Made by a program: the position numbers and the translations under genes. Of a stretch of DNA of 64,000 nt, positions 45,948 to 55,918 are shown one piece after another (positions within the stretch are counted from its first letter, which is position 1; the number at the start of each line of letters is the position of its first letter). The DNA is from Sulfurimonas sp. hsl 1-7. GTDB lineage: Bacteria; Campylobacterota; Campylobacteria; Campylobacterales; Sulfurimonadaceae. The stretch covers positions 124,001-188,000 of the forward strand of contig NZ_JAUIRR010000002.1 of NCBI RefSeq assembly GCF_030577135.1. Reading direction: 5' to 3'. The notes under the pieces were generated by a model. The model was not told the origin of the DNA. It did not search any database and saw only the letters and a program-made list of their open reading frames with translations.

Positions 45948-46631
45948 ATGATAAAAGTTTTCTTAATTGTTATAAGTTTCTGTTCACTACTGTTTTCCTC
46001 ATCCCAAATACTCCTTGTAGTTGCCGATGATTTCAATGCTTCAAAGGCGCAGCTTAGGGCTTATGAAGATGATAAACTGGTCTTTAAAAACATAGATGTT
46101 AACCTTGGAAAGAATGGTTTGGGTTGGGGACTGGGAATTATCACAATTCCCCATAAAAGTGATGAACCGATAAAAATAGAGGGTGATAAGAAAGCCCCGG
46201 CAGGTATTTTTAAACTCGGTTCTGCATTTGGCTACGAGAAAAACCTTTCTCTAAATCTTCCGTATCTTTATGCGGATGAAAACCTAATTTGTGTCGATGA
46301 TAGCGATTCAAACTATTACAATAGATTTTTAAACTTCAAAGATGGGGTCAAAAGTTTTGAGTATATGAAGCGTAAAGACAATCAATACAAATACGGGATA
46401 GTTGTCCTTCATAACAACGAGCAGCTAAAAAAAAGAGGTTCTTGTATATTTATCCATATAGAAAAAGCAAAAGATGCACCAACGGTTGGATGTACATCAA
46501 TGAATGAAAATAAGCTGTTAAAAGTTATGAAGTGGTTAGATAAGGATAAAAATCCGATACTTATACAAGTACCGAAAGTTTATCTAGAAGAGGTTTATAA
46601 ACTCTATCCTGAGCTAAAAGAGGATTATTAA
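45948..46631 (+). CDS. L,D-transpeptidase-like (YkuD family) exported protein
   Basis: A 227-residue protein with a signal peptide (MIKVFLIVISFCSLLFSSS). The C-terminal half has the YkuD pattern: KAPAGIFKLGSAFGY, IVVLHNN, then CIFIHIEKAKDAPTVGCTSM, with the catalytic His and Cys spaced as in the HxxxxxxxxxGC site. It could form 3-3 or lipoprotein crosslinks in peptidoglycan, or act as a carboxypeptidase influencing cell shape as in related Campylobacter enzymes. ATG at 45948 is used because the upstream in-frame part is antisense to the GNAT gene. It overlaps argS by 4 bases at the 3' ends. Confidence 0.82.
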   Translation: MIKVFLIVISFCSLLFSSSQILLVVADDFNASKAQLRAYEDDKLVFKNIDVNLGKNGLGWGLGIITIPHKSDEPIKIEGDKKAPAGIFKLGSAFGYEKNLSLNLPYLYADENLICVDDSDSNYYNRFLNFKDGVKSFEYMKRKDNQYKYGIVVLHNNEQLKKRGSCIFIHIEKAKDAPTVGCTSMNENKLLKVMKWLDKDKNPILIQVPKVYLEEVYKLYPELKEDY

Positions 46632-48223
46632 TCCTCCTCTTTGCTCATTTTGTCTTTTGCTTCGATTCCCATTAGTCCTAGACCAGTTTTGATACTAAGA
46701 GCTACTACTGAGAGAAGTTTAAGAAGTTTTGCTTCATCTTCAGTTCCAATGATGCGAACATCATAGTAGAACTTGTGAAGTGATGCTGCAAGTGCTTTTA
46801 AATAATCCGGCAGTTTTTGTATCTGACGAGAATTAAAGGCATCTTCGATCACCTCAGGTAAAAGCAGTGCATCAAAAAGAAGTGTATCTGCATTTTCACC
46901 TAAATTTTTCAGACTTGCATTCGCAATATCTTCAGCTGAAACTTCCGCTTTTTCTAATAGCGTTTTGATTCTGGCATGAGCATATTGGATATAAAAGATA
47001 GGGTTTGAACTATCTTGCTTTTTGAATTCGCTTAAGTCAAATTCTAAAGCCGTATCACTTTTCTTGCTTGCGAAGATAAATCTCAGTGCATCGGCACCAA
47101 TCTCTTCAACGATATCGCTCATAAGTATTACGTTACCTGCACGTTTACTCATCTTGTACGGCTCACCGTCTTTAAGTAGACTTACCATTTGAGAAAGTAA
47201 TACTTCAAGTTTTTCACTATCGTATCCAAGATATTCAATTGCAGATTTTACACGTGCAATATATCCGTGGTGATCAGCTCCCCAGATATTGATATAGTGC
47301 TCATATCCACGCTCAAATTTTTGGTTGTGGTACACAATATCTCCGGCAAGATAAGTTGGGCGTCCGTCTTCACGAACTACAACTCTATCTTTCTCATCAC
47401 CTTTAGCTTCTGATGCGATCCATGTTTTACCATCTTTTTCGTAAACACCTTCGCCCATCTTAGCCATTACTCTGTCCCAGTCATCATAAAGTGTTGACTC
47501 GTATACAAAAGTATCGAATTTGATGTTAGTATCGCCAAGGTCTGCTACGATGATCTTCATAACTTCATCTTTAGCCCACATTGCAAGCTCTTTTTGACGT
47601 GATTCATCCGTAAAGATTTCACGACCAAACTTCGCTTCTGCACCGTTAGCTAAACCTTCTAAATACTCTCCGCGATAATACGCTTCAGGGTACTCGACAT
47701 CTTCACCTAAAAGGTTTTCTCTAGCATAAAGCTGAATAGAAAGACCAAGTAAATCTATCTGATTTCCGGCATCGTTAACATAGTACTCGGCAGTAATGTC
47801 ATAACCAAGGTGTTTTGCAAGACGGTACAAAGTATCGCCATATACGGCACCACGAGCATGACCAATGTGTAATGGACCCGTAGGATTAGCCGATACGAAC
47901 TCTAAAAGTACCTTTTGGTTTTTCTCTTGAGTTGCAAATTCACTCGGATTTTCAAGTGCCCATGATGCATACTCAGCTAAAAAGTTTTCACTTAAACGGA
48001 AGTTTAAGTACCCTTTTACAGATTCTACTGCACTAAACTCATCATGCTCTTCAAATGAAGTTGCCAGATCTTCTGCGATCATCATTGGAGATTTTCTAAG
48101 TTCTTTTGCTAATGAAAAAGCTATTGGAGTTGCAAAATGACCAAAAGAGCGGTCACGCGGTTTTTCTAAAACAACTTCACGACCAAGTTTGTCGCGAAGT
48201 ATCTGTGATACACGTTGCTTCAA
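46628..48223 (-). CDS. argS: Arginyl-tRNA synthetase
   Basis: A 531-residue class I synthetase. Signature motifs: FVSANPTGPLHIGHARGAV (HIGH), then MSKRAGN (KMSKS equivalent), and the C-terminal YAHARIKTLLEKA and YDVRIIG anticodon region. Start is a TTG at 48223, five bases after the tatA stop; no ATG lies near the conserved N-terminus (RVSQILRDKLGREVVLEKP). The order argS-tatA-gmk-ChePep matches Helicobacter. Confidence 0.95.
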   Translation of the reverse strand: MKQRVSQILRDKLGREVVLEKPRDRSFGHFATPIAFSLAKELRKSPMMIAEDLATSFEEHDEFSAVESVKGYLNFRLSENFLAEYASWALENPSEFATQEKNQKVLLEFVSANPTGPLHIGHARGAVYGDTLYRLAKHLGYDITAEYYVNDAGNQIDLLGLSIQLYARENLLGEDVEYPEAYYRGEYLEGLANGAEAKFGREIFTDESRQKELAMWAKDEVMKIIVADLGDTNIKFDTFVYESTLYDDWDRVMAKMGEGVYEKDGKTWIASEAKGDEKDRVVVREDGRPTYLAGDIVYHNQKFERGYEHYINIWGADHHGYIARVKSAIEYLGYDSEKLEVLLSQMVSLLKDGEPYKMSKRAGNVILMSDIVEEIGADALRFIFASKKSDTALEFDLSEFKKQDSSNPIFYIQYAHARIKTLLEKAEVSAEDIANASLKNLGENADTLLFDALLLPEVIEDAFNSRQIQKLPDYLKALAASLHKFYYDVRIIGTEDEAKLLKLLSVVALSIKTGLGLMGIEAKDKMSKEED

Positions 48224-48228
48224 GGCTG

Positions 48229-48468
48229 TTACGCTTGTGTAGTATTTTTTGGAGCTTCTTCAGTTTTAGATGCTACTTCAGTAGTATCACCTTCAACTTT
48301 TTTAGGCTCGTTAGATGCTACTTCTTCGTTCACATCTTTCATCTCGTCTTTAAAGTTTTTAATACCTTTTCCTAAACCTTTAGCTAAATCAGGTATTTTT
48401 TTAGCTCCAAATAAAAGTACGATAATTCCAAATATCAGTAGTAACTCTGTTCCACTTGGCATACCCAT
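48229..48468 (-). CDS. tatA: Twin-arginine translocase subunit TatA
   Basis: A 79-residue protein: one N-terminal membrane helix ([18 protein letters not shown]), the FG hinge, amphipathic helix [17 protein letters not shown] and an acidic, Thr-rich tail. It forms the protein-conducting part of the Tat pathway. Other tat genes are not in the window. Confidence 0.93.
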   Translation of the reverse strand: MGMPSGTELLLIFGIIVLLFGAKKIPDLAKGLGKGIKNFKDEMKDVNEEVASNEPKKVEGDTTEVASKTEEAPKNTTQA

Positions 48469-48555
48469 AGTAATATCCTTTATAATTTTAAGTGCGTGAT
48501 TATATCACTGTTTTTCTGTATCTTCTCTTATCAGTTCAAATTATATAATGAACTG

Positions 48556-49176
48556 TTAAATATCTTCCCATTTTTGGACAAATTCATTAATCTCTTCATT
48601 TGCCTCTTTAAATCTTGCAGTTTTTGCAATCAGTAACAGTTTTTCTGCCGCTACTTTGAGATCATCGTTAATAAGAAGATAATCGTACTCACTTACACGC
48701 TGAATCTCTTTTTTTGCCATCTTAATACGGCGTTCAATCACTTCCTCTTCGTCTGTTGAACGGTTACGAAGTCTTTTTTCAAGTTCACTCAAAGTCGGCG
48801 GTGTAATAAATACAGATGTCGTGATGTCACCTAGACGGTTATTTACCGCAGTATTTCCCTGTACATCTATATCGAAAATTACTAATTTTCCTTCTGAGAG
48901 TGCTTTTTTTACAGGTTTTAAAGAAGTTCCGTAGTAGTTTCCGTGTACTACTGCATACTCTAAAAAGTTATCCTCTTCGATATCTTTTTTGAACTCCTCT
49001 TCATCTACGAAATGGTAATGAACACCATCCTCTTCCCCTTCTCTCATTGGACGAGTAGTTGTTGAGATCGAAAAATAACAATTTCCCAACTCATCAAAGA
49101 TCTCATTGATCAAAGAACTTTTTCCAGCACCGCTTGGTCCTGAAAGTACTAACACCGCACCGTTTATACTACTCAT
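48556..49176 (-). CDS. gmk: Guanylate kinase
   Basis: A 206-residue enzyme with P-loop VLSGPSGAGKSSL, the GMP-binding TRPMREGEEDGVHYHF and VDVQGNTAV-type (DIDVQGNTAV) motif. Makes GDP from GMP. Start ATG overlaps the ChePep gene stop by 4 bases. Confidence 0.95.
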   Translation of the reverse strand: MSSINGAVLVLSGPSGAGKSSLINEIFDELGNCYFSISTTTRPMREGEEDGVHYHFVDEEEFKKDIEEDNFLEYAVVHGNYYGTSLKPVKKALSEGKLVIFDIDVQGNTAVNNRLGDITTSVFITPPTLSELEKRLRNRSTDEEEVIERRIKMAKKEIQRVSEYDYLLINDDLKVAAEKLLLIAKTARFKEANEEINEFVQKWEDI

Positions 49177-51074
49177 TTACCCTCACCTAATGTTATATTT
49201 ATACTAATTTTCATCCCCTTCATAGAAGCAGCAACATCTTTGTCTGTCAAAGCTTTTAGAAGTGTTTTAAGTGCTTCAACTCCGTCGTTCTCATCTTCAG
49301 AAACTTCTTCTTCAGAACTCATCTCTTCAATTAGCTCTTCACCTAGATCCGCTTCCTCTGAACTCTCTTGCTGTAGTTCCTCTACAACTTCCTCTTCTTC
49401 AGGGATAATCTCTTCGATCTCTTCACCAAGTGCAAGTTTTAGATCCTGACTTGATAAAGTGTCAATATCTAGTTCTATTTCACTCTCTAGTTCTTCAGGA
49501 GTTAACTGGCTTACCGCATTTTCAATTTGTGCCGAGATATCTTCATCACTCTCTGAACTCTCTTCTAGCTCTTCGCCTAATTCAGATTCCTCATCTAGTT
49601 CTTCTTCAAAAGACTCATCTTCAAGATCATCAAATTCAGTGCCCTCTAGTGTAGTATCTTCTAACTCTTCAAAACTTTCTTCTACAGGCTCTTCTTCAGT
49701 AGACTCTGCCACTTCATTCACTAATGCATCAAGGTCAAAATCCTCTTCCGACTCTTCAGCTTCTTCAGCTTGAGCAGTAAGCTCCTCTTCCAGGCTTTCA
49801 AGTTCATCCGGAAGTTCAAGTTCTTCATCAAAATCAGATTCTGCAACCTCTTGCTCTTGAGGTTCCTCTTCTTCAAGAGCTTCTTCATCCTCTTCAATGC
49901 CCGATAACTCTGCTAAATCATCGATCATCTCATCCTCAAGCTCATCAAGTGTCTCCTCTTCGCTGAGTTCTTCTTCCTCTTGAGGTTGTTCTTCTTCTAG
50001 TTCATCAAACCCTTCTAAGTCATCAAGATCAAAATCTTCATCCTCTAACTCTTCCGAACTCTCTTCTAAAGACTCTTCTTCATTAGATTCTGCCACTTCA
50101 TTCACTAATGCATCAAGGTCAAAATCCTCTTCTGAGTCTTCATCTTCTACTGCAGCAGGTGCTTCATCTAAACTTTCAAGCTCATCCGGAAGTTCAAGGT
50201 CATCATCCAGTGCAGACTCTGATTCTAAAGCTTCATCTAAGAGCTCTTCTTCAGGAAGTTCCAGCTCCCCTTCTACTGAAAAGTTATCGTCTAGTTCATC
50301 TAGTTCTGAATCTTCATCTAACTCAGATTCCTCTTCCCCGAATCCATCTACTAAATCATCAAGATCAAAGTCATCTTCTGAACTCTCTAGCTCATCTGCA
50401 TCTTCCTCTGTAGTTGACAATTCGTCAAGATCTTCTAAATCTTCATCAAGCTCTAAAGAGTCATCTATCTCAAAGTCATCTTCCGCTTCATCCAATAAAT
50501 CTTTTACTTTTTGCGCCTCTTCAGAATCTAAAACACTCTCACCGCTTAAAGTATCATCTTCGTGGATTAAAAGTTCATCTTCAAGGTCAGGGAGTTCTCC
50601 GTCAAGATCAGGAAGTTCATCGTCCAGGTCTAGTTCTTCATCCAATTCAAAATCACTATCGAGATTTACAGGATCAAGTGCGATTCCTTCATCGTTAATA
50701 AGATCATCATCTATCTCTTCAACATCTGCATTTGCGATCTCTTTGCCAAGTACTGCAAAAAGCTCCACTAAGTCTGTAGGTAAAAAAGGCTTTTTCAGTG
50801 TAGTAGTAAAACCATTTACGCTTTGAGCATCTCTTGATACTATATAAAGTGATTTAGAAAAGGTGGTTTTAGCATTTATCTCTTCTAAAAGCTCTTCAGT
50901 GTATTTTGTGTCGTCAACAACAAGTAAATCATAATCTTTCGATGGTTCAATCTCATCTAGGCTCCCTACAACATCAAGTTCATCGGATGTTTTTTGGGCA
51001 CTTAATGTAACTAATTTAGTAACAACTGGATTATCATTTAAAAGTAAGATTTTCACTTGTTTTTCCTTCGACAT
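49173..51074 (-). CDS. chePep: ChePep-like polar chemotaxis protein (REC-like domain plus poly-acidic region)
   Basis: A 633-residue, extremely acidic protein. Residues 1-115 are receiver-like (KILLLNDNPVVTKLVTL, LLVVDDTKYTEEL, TTLKKPFLPTDLVELFA). The middle (about 120-570) is Glu/Asp/Ser/Leu repeats such as EEDFDLDALVNEVAES. A conserved-looking C-terminal piece follows (GVEALKTLLKALTDKD, MKGMKISINITLGEG). This layout and the position beside gmk, tatA and argS match the Helicobacter pylori poly-E protein ChePep, a Campylobacterota-specific protein at the flagellated pole needed for normal flagellar rotation control. fliR, a flagellar gene, follows upstream of it in transcription order. Assignment is from architecture and gene order. 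Confidence 0.8.
   Translation of the reverse strand: MSKEKQVKILLLNDNPVVTKLVTLSAQKTSDELDVVGSLDEIEPSKDYDLLVVDDTKYTEELLEEINAKTTFSKSLYIVSRDAQSVNGFTTTLKKPFLPTDLVELFAVLGKEIANADVEEIDDDLINDEGIALDPVNLDSDFELDEELDLDDELPDLDGELPDLEDELLIHEDDTLSGESVLDSEEAQKVKDLLDEAEDDFEIDDSLELDEDLEDLDELSTTEEDADELESSEDDFDLDDLVDGFGEEESELDEDSELDELDDNFSVEGELELPEEELLDEALESESALDDDLELPDELESLDEAPAAVEDEDSEEDFDLDALVNEVAESNEEESLEESSEELEDEDFDLDDLEGFDELEEEQPQEEEELSEEETLDELEDEMIDDLAELSGIEEDEEALEEEEPQEQEVAESDFDEELELPDELESLEEELTAQAEEAEESEEDFDLDALVNEVAESTEEEPVEESFEELEDTTLEGTEFDDLEDESFEEELDEESELGEELEESSESDEDISAQIENAVSQLTPEELESEIELDIDTLSSQDLKLALGEEIEEIIPEEEEVVEELQQESSEEADLGEELIEEMSSEEEVSEDENDGVEALKTLLKALTDKDVAASMKGMKISINITLGEGK
49705..50132 (-). 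repeat. In-frame internal repeat inside the ChePep gene
   Basis: A 44-base block at 49705-49748 is repeated exactly at 50089-50132, 384 bases (128 codons) apart, and the flanks remain similar. Both encode the peptide EEDFDLDALVNEVAES. Confidence 0.8.
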
Positions 51075-51125
51075 TATTCTCTGATTATATCAACATCAAT
51101 AATCACTGTATTGTATCAAAAAAAA

Positions 51126-51890
51126 CTAAAAAAACATCTCTAAGGTATTAAAAGCCTCTTGCATCTGCCCTTTAACGATCAACATTGTTGCAGTGATCGT
51201 TGCTATAAGAACAACAAATGCAACCATGATCTTTATCGGGAAACCGATAACAAGTAAGTTGAACTGCGGCATCGTTTTCATAAGCATCCCAAAAATCACA
51301 TCTGCCAACCATGATAAAGCGATGATCGGAAAAGCTATCATAAAGCCTACTAAAAACATATTTGAAGTGGCATGGAGTGTATAGTTAAAAAAGTCTTCAC
51401 TCATTAAAAAGCCGCCTAAAGGGACACTTTGCAGCGAAGCATCTACAAACAGAAGTACCCAATGATGCAGATTTAAAGTAAAAAGTACCATTAAAGCGAT
51501 CAGGGACAGAAACTGTGAGATGATAGGCATAGAAACACCCGTTTGCGGATCGATTGCACTCGCAAGTGAAAAACCCATCATATAGGATATCTGCCCACCC
51601 GCAAAGGTGATAACATGATATGCAAGTTGTAACACAACCCCTATCGCTAATCCAAAGATAAACTCACTCAGTATCGCTAATACTATGGTAGGAATATCAA
51701 TAGAGATTTGCAACGGCGGCATAGAGGAATAAAATACTATCGTAAAGAAAAAAGCGATTGCGGCTTTGATAGTGATGGGAATATTTTGATGGGAAAAGAT
51801 AGGTACAGCTAAAAACAGTGCTGCAAAACGGAAAAACAGGAGTAAAAATCCAACTACGTTATGATCGTTAAATATTACTGCCCACTGCAT
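51126..51890 (-). CDS. fliR: Flagellar biosynthesis protein FliR
   Basis: A 254-residue export-gate component with six hydrophobic helices. Recognised by LLFFRFAALFLAVPIF, the EFIFGLAIGVVLQLAY and GFSLASAIDPQTGVSMPI segments, and a C-terminal MPQFNLLVIGFPIKI. Part of the FliPQR gate of the flagellar secretion system. Its neighbours on both sides are not export genes, as is common in this phylum where flagellar genes are scattered. Confidence 0.95.
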   Translation of the reverse strand: MQWAVIFNDHNVVGFLLLFFRFAALFLAVPIFSHQNIPITIKAAIAFFFTIVFYSSMPPLQISIDIPTIVLAILSEFIFGLAIGVVLQLAYHVITFAGGQISYMMGFSLASAIDPQTGVSMPIISQFLSLIALMVLFTLNLHHWVLLFVDASLQSVPLGGFLMSEDFFNYTLHATSNMFLVGFMIAFPIIALSWLADVIFGMLMKTMPQFNLLVIGFPIKIMVAFVVLIATITATMLIVKGQMQEAFNTLEMFF

Positions 51891-51891
51891 A

Positions 51892-52536
51892 CTATTTTTC
51901 TCTTTTTAGCTCTTTGTCTTCTAACCGGTATACTTTATCGCACAACTGTGCAAGCCCCGTATCGTGCGTAACTAAAACCATACCGGCATCGTTTGCTTCA
52001 CAATATTCAAAAAACAACTCCATCACCTCATGGGCAGTTTTATTATCCAGATTCCCAGTCGGTTCATCTGCGAAAATAATTTGTGGTTTTTTTGTTAGTA
52101 CCCTTGCGATCGAAACACGTTGTTGCTGACCGCCGGAAAGCTCTGTAACTTTTTGTTTTATACAATGCTCAATATCGAGTCTTTTTAACAACTCTTCATC
52201 TATGGGCTGCTGGGATAATATCTCTGCAACCTCTAAATTTTCATACGCTGAAAAACCGCGGAAAAGATAATGAGACTGAAATACAAGTCCAATTTTATCT
52301 CTTTTGATCTCTGCCAGCTTACTTTTAGAGAGATTGTAAATATCTTCTCCAAAAAGTTTCACGCTGCCACTTTGAGGTTTTAATAATGATGAGATGATAT
52401 GTAAAAGTGTCGACTTTCCACTTCCGCTTAAACCGATGATAGCTATACGCTCTTTTTTATTTAAAGAGAATGTTACATCATCAAAAAGTTTATAATCAAA
52501 TGAGTGAGAAAGGTTGTTTGCTTCTAAAATTTCCAT
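51892..52536 (-). CDS. ABC transporter ATP-binding protein, LolD-like
   Basis: A 214-residue ATPase with Walker A GLSGSGKST, signature LSGGQQQRVSIAR, Walker B IIFADEPTGNLD and the H-loop LVTHD. The 'DEPTGNLD' and short length resemble LolD/MacB/FtsE type ATPases used for lipoprotein release or mechanotransmission. The matching permease is not adjacent. It ends one base before fliR. Confidence 0.87.
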   Translation of the reverse strand: MEILEANNLSHSFDYKLFDDVTFSLNKKERIAIIGLSGSGKSTLLHIISSLLKPQSGSVKLFGEDIYNLSKSKLAEIKRDKIGLVFQSHYLFRGFSAYENLEVAEILSQQPIDEELLKRLDIEHCIKQKVTELSGGQQQRVSIARVLTKKPQIIFADEPTGNLDNKTAHEVMELFFEYCEANDAGMVLVTHDTGLAQLCDKVYRLEDKELKREK

Positions 52537-52564
52537 AAAAAGATTATAGTAAAAAGTTACTAAA

Positions 52565-53782
52565 TTAATCTTGTGGAGTACAAAATATCTTTTGGCAACC
52601 TTTTTTTGAGTGTTTATCGAGTTTGAATAGATAAAATTTTTCGATCATCTTTTTCATTACATATGCAGGGAAACCGTGCAAATAAAAACCAAAAACCTTT
52701 CCACAAGCGTAGCGTCTTCCTAAAGCGATAAGTATTCCTCTTTGTCTCACTTTATGTTTTACTAACTTCTTCTCAGTTACTTTTCTCATAATATTTTTTG
52801 CTGCACATCTACCCATCTGTTCTGCTATATCTGCCGTAGGGGGTAAACGGTTTTGATTTTTATCATATATTGTTGTGCAGTCTCCAACAACAAATACATC
52901 TTCATAATCGATACTTTGAAGATACTCATTAGTCTCCAAATAGCCTTGTTGATTTTTCGATAATTTCAGATTAAAAATAAGCCCGTTTGGCTCAATACCA
53001 CCTGCAAATATCATAAAATCCATCTCGATCTCTTCACCGTTAGTCAGCGATACTGTTGTTGGTGTCAAACTTTGCACTTTAGCATTTTTCTTAATTGTAA
53101 CATCAAGTTTGTTGAGATGTTCTTCAGAAAATTTTGCAAGTTTTTCATCTAAACCTTTTAATACATGTTCCGATGAATTAACCAGTATAATATTGAGCTT
53201 TCTACATAGAAAGTGGTTGTTTTTATAAAATTCTTGTGCAAATGATGCCATTTGTGCAGAGATCTCCACACCGCTTAAACCTCCACCTGCAATTACAATA
53301 TTTAGAGGTTTACAGTAAGTTCCCTCTTGATCGATCTTTTGAAAAAGACTCATCTCAAACTTTTGCTTAAAGTACATAGCTCTGTGGAGGGATTTAACAC
53401 CGTATGCATACTCTCTTAAACCAACGATATTTGAAAAGAATTTTGTTCTAGCCCCTACTGCAATTATCAGATAGTCATAGTTAATTCTTTTTCGATCAGA
53501 TATAACTTTTTTATTTTTAAAGTCAACACTCTTTATCTCTTCTTTTAAAAAAGTGACATTTTGATCAAATCCCATACAGTAAGTAAAAAGATCTACACTC
53601 ACTTGGGCAAAATCATGTTCATTCGCGATTAGATCATACACATCCGTCTGCATAAAATGGTACGCTTTTTTATCAATAAGTACGATCTCGTTATCTTGGT
53701 CTTTGGCGAGTTTTTTTAATGCATTGAGTCCGGCATAACCGCCACCGATGATCACGATTTTATTTTTTTGATCTTTTTGCAT
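52565..53782 (-). CDS. NAD(P)/FAD-dependent oxidoreductase, type II NADH dehydrogenase-like
   Basis: A 405-residue flavoprotein with two dinucleotide folds: KIVIIGGGYAGLNALKKL for FAD at the N-terminus, and IVIAGGGLSGVEISAQMA for NAD(P), then VFVVGDCTTI and the quinone-site-like GRRYACGKVFGFYLHGFPAY near the end. This is the NDH-2 layout. It passes electrons from NADH to quinone without pumping protons; a sulfide:quinone reductase is less likely because the conserved catalytic Cys pair is absent. Separate from tsf by its own leader. Confidence 0.85.
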   Translation of the reverse strand: MQKDQKNKIVIIGGGYAGLNALKKLAKDQDNEIVLIDKKAYHFMQTDVYDLIANEHDFAQVSVDLFTYCMGFDQNVTFLKEEIKSVDFKNKKVISDRKRINYDYLIIAVGARTKFFSNIVGLREYAYGVKSLHRAMYFKQKFEMSLFQKIDQEGTYCKPLNIVIAGGGLSGVEISAQMASFAQEFYKNNHFLCRKLNIILVNSSEHVLKGLDEKLAKFSEEHLNKLDVTIKKNAKVQSLTPTTVSLTNGEEIEMDFMIFAGGIEPNGLIFNLKLSKNQQGYLETNEYLQSIDYEDVFVVGDCTTIYDKNQNRLPPTADIAEQMGRCAAKNIMRKVTEKKLVKHKVRQRGILIALGRRYACGKVFGFYLHGFPAYVMKKMIEKFYLFKLDKHSKKGCQKIFCTPQD

Positions 53783-53885
53783 AAAAAGATTATAGCATGT
53801 TAAAAGGAATTTATATAAGGAATATTAATATGTAAGGAGGGGTGGGAAAAGGGTAAGTACCCTTAGCTCTATATTGAGCTCCCGT

Positions 53886-53910
53886 GAACATTTTTCTTAG
53901 AAAAATGTTC
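53886..53910 (-). terminator. Terminator-like hairpin after tsf
   Basis: GAACATTTTTC-TTA-GAAAAATGTTC is an 11 bp stem 22 bases past the tsf stop. Two smaller hairpins lie further on (53867-53882, and AAGGGT/ACCCTT at 53849-53864 followed by TTTT on the minus strand). Confidence 0.6.
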
Positions 53911-53931
53911 GATACGCACAAACTAAGGGCA

Positions 53932-54987
53932 TTAACCCATTTGTGCAGCTACTTCAGCTGCGAAGTCATCTTCAACTTTCTCGATACCTTCACCCACTTC
54001 AAGACGGATAAAGTCAACGATCTCAGCAGTACCGCCAAGAGCTTTAGCAGCAGCTTCAACAGCCTCTGCTACTGTTTTTTTATCGTCAAGTACGTAAGTT
54101 TGGTCAAGTAAAGCTTGCTCTTTATCTAAAGTAGTGTTGTCATCAACAAAACGAGCTAAAGAACCAGGGATAATTTTGTCCCAGATTTTTTCAGGTTTCC
54201 CTTGAGCTGCAAGATCAGCTTTGATATCTTCTTCAGCTTTTTTCATAATTTCGTCAGTTAATTGCATCATAGAAACGAATGATGGAACGTTTTTAAGTGT
54301 TTTACCTAAACGTGCTAACTCTTCGTTTTCTTTTTTAATAGCTTCGATACGACCTTTAGTTTCAGACTCAACGAATTCAGAAGTGAAATCTTTGTAGCTT
54401 AAAACTTGTGGTTTCATAGCAGATGCGTGCATTGCAACTTGCTTAAGTACGTCTTTCATACCTTCAGCAGTTTTTGCAGAGTCACATTTAGCTTTTACGA
54501 TTACAGCGATACGGTTGTTAGAGTGAACGTAAGCGTTCATTGCAACTGTATCATCTTCAGCTTCTAAAGTACCGAAACGACGAAGTTCGATCTTCTCACC
54601 GATTTTTGCAACTGTTTCAGTGAAGTATGAACCGAATTCAGTTCCCATTACACCAGCAACATCGCTTGGGTTAGTGTTGAATACTTCTTCAGTAGTTTTA
54701 AGAACTAAATCTTTGAAACCTTCATTTTGAGCAACGAAGTCAGTTTCAGAGTTGATTTCAACAACTGTAGCTTTAGATAAATCATCAGCAATTTTAAGAC
54801 CTACAAGACCTTCAGCTGCTACTCTATCAGCTTTTTTAGCTGCTTTAGCGATACCTCTTTCTTTTAAAAGCTCTTTCGCTTTTTCGATATCTCCGTCAGC
54901 TTCAACTAAAACTTTTTTACAATCCATCATTGGAGCGTCAGTTGCAGTTCTGAGCTCCTTAACCATTGCTGCTGTAATTGCTGCCAT
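53932..54987 (-). CDS. tsf: Translation elongation factor Ts
   Basis: A 351-residue factor that reloads EF-Tu with GTP. The N-terminal [20 protein letters not shown] and the [20 protein letters not shown] block are diagnostic. Follows rpsB by two bases. Codon choice is strongly biased, as for highly expressed genes. Confidence 0.97.
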   Translation of the reverse strand: MAAITAAMVKELRTATDAPMMDCKKVLVEADGDIEKAKELLKERGIAKAAKKADRVAAEGLVGLKIADDLSKATVVEINSETDFVAQNEGFKDLVLKTTEEVFNTNPSDVAGVMGTEFGSYFTETVAKIGEKIELRRFGTLEAEDDTVAMNAYVHSNNRIAVIVKAKCDSAKTAEGMKDVLKQVAMHASAMKPQVLSYKDFTSEFVESETKGRIEAIKKENEELARLGKTLKNVPSFVSMMQLTDEIMKKAEEDIKADLAAQGKPEKIWDKIIPGSLARFVDDNTTLDKEQALLDQTYVLDDKKTVAEAVEAAAKALGGTAEIVDFIRLEVGEGIEKVEDDFAAEVAAQMG

Positions 54988-54989
54988 AA

Positions 54990-55757
54990 TTATGCTTCCT
55001 CTGTAGTTTCTACTGCTTCTGTAGCTTCAGTTGCAGTTTCTTCAGATGCTTCCTCAGTTGAGTTATCAGCACCACCTTCTGCTAAAGCTTTCCCTTCGTT
55101 GATAGCAGCAGCCATCTCACGACAGAAAAGTTGAATAGAACGGATAGCATCATCATTACCTGGAATTGGGTAAGTGATAAGGTCTGGATCACAGTTAGTA
55201 TCTAGTGGAGCTACAACTGGGATTCCAAGTCTTTTTGCTTCAAGAACTGCTGTGTGCTCTTTTGCAGCATCGATAATGAAAAGCATATCTGGAAGTTTTT
55301 TCATATCACGGATACCACCGAAATACATCTCTAATTTCTCTTTAGTTCTAGAAAGCATTAAAGCTTCTTTTTTAGTTAAAAGATCAATTTGACCGTTTTC
55401 TTGCATCTCAGTAATTACGTCAAGTTTACGGATAGATTTTTGAATAGTTGGGAAGTTAGTAAGCATACCACCTAACCATCTGTTATCTACGTAAGGCATA
55501 CCACAAGAAAGTGCAGCTTCTCTTACAGAGTTACGAGCTTGTTTTTTTGTACCAACGAAAAGTACTGTATTACCTTCTGCAGCAGCATCTACTACGATTT
55601 GGTAAGTGTTACGGAAGTAACGTAAAGTTTTTTGTAAATCTAGGATATAGATATTTTTACGAACACCGAAAATGAATTTTTTCATTTTTGGATTCCAACG
55701 ACGAGTTTGGTGACCGAAGTGTACACCACATTCTAATAGGTCTTTCATAGTTACCAT
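54990..55757 (-). CDS. rpsB: 30S ribosomal protein S2
   Basis: A 255-residue protein with [41 protein letters not shown] and [20 protein letters not shown], all S2 features. The C-terminus is a Glu/Thr/Ala-rich tail (about residues 230-255). First gene of the rpsB-tsf operon, with a long leader. Confidence 0.97.
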   Translation of the reverse strand: MVTMKDLLECGVHFGHQTRRWNPKMKKFIFGVRKNIYILDLQKTLRYFRNTYQIVVDAAAEGNTVLFVGTKKQARNSVREAALSCGMPYVDNRWLGGMLTNFPTIQKSIRKLDVITEMQENGQIDLLTKKEALMLSRTKEKLEMYFGGIRDMKKLPDMLFIIDAAKEHTAVLEAKRLGIPVVAPLDTNCDPDLITYPIPGNDDAIRSIQLFCREMAAAINEGKALAEGGADNSTEEASEETATEATEAVETTEEA

Positions 55758-55918
55758 ATAAGGTCCTTTAAAGGCTTCTTTTGCGAGCCAGAATTTATGT
55801 TAGTTTGCTTTGGAAAATGTCGAACGATGGCTCTTATGTTTGAAGAGGTCGCACTAACTTTTTTGACATTACCTGTTAATATTTTCAACCACTAGGGAGG
55901 AAAAATCGGCGAATTATA
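55758..55918 (-). promoter_or_regulatory. Promoter and ~150-base leader of rpsB-tsf
   Basis: On the minus strand TATAAT (55918-55913) is followed by a leader of about 150 bases before the rpsB ATG. GTTAGTGC and GCAAACTAAC halves can pair across it, and GGACC lies at the ribosome-binding site. Likely self-regulated by S2, as in other bacteria; I cannot name the motif. The remaining bases to 56069 hold the divergent AT-rich promoter of the DUF3373 gene and nothing else visible. Confidence 0.55.

Noticed and set aside
49240-50698. Several plus-strand Ser- or Leu/His-rich frames
   Set aside because: Antisense shadows of the ChePep repeat region.
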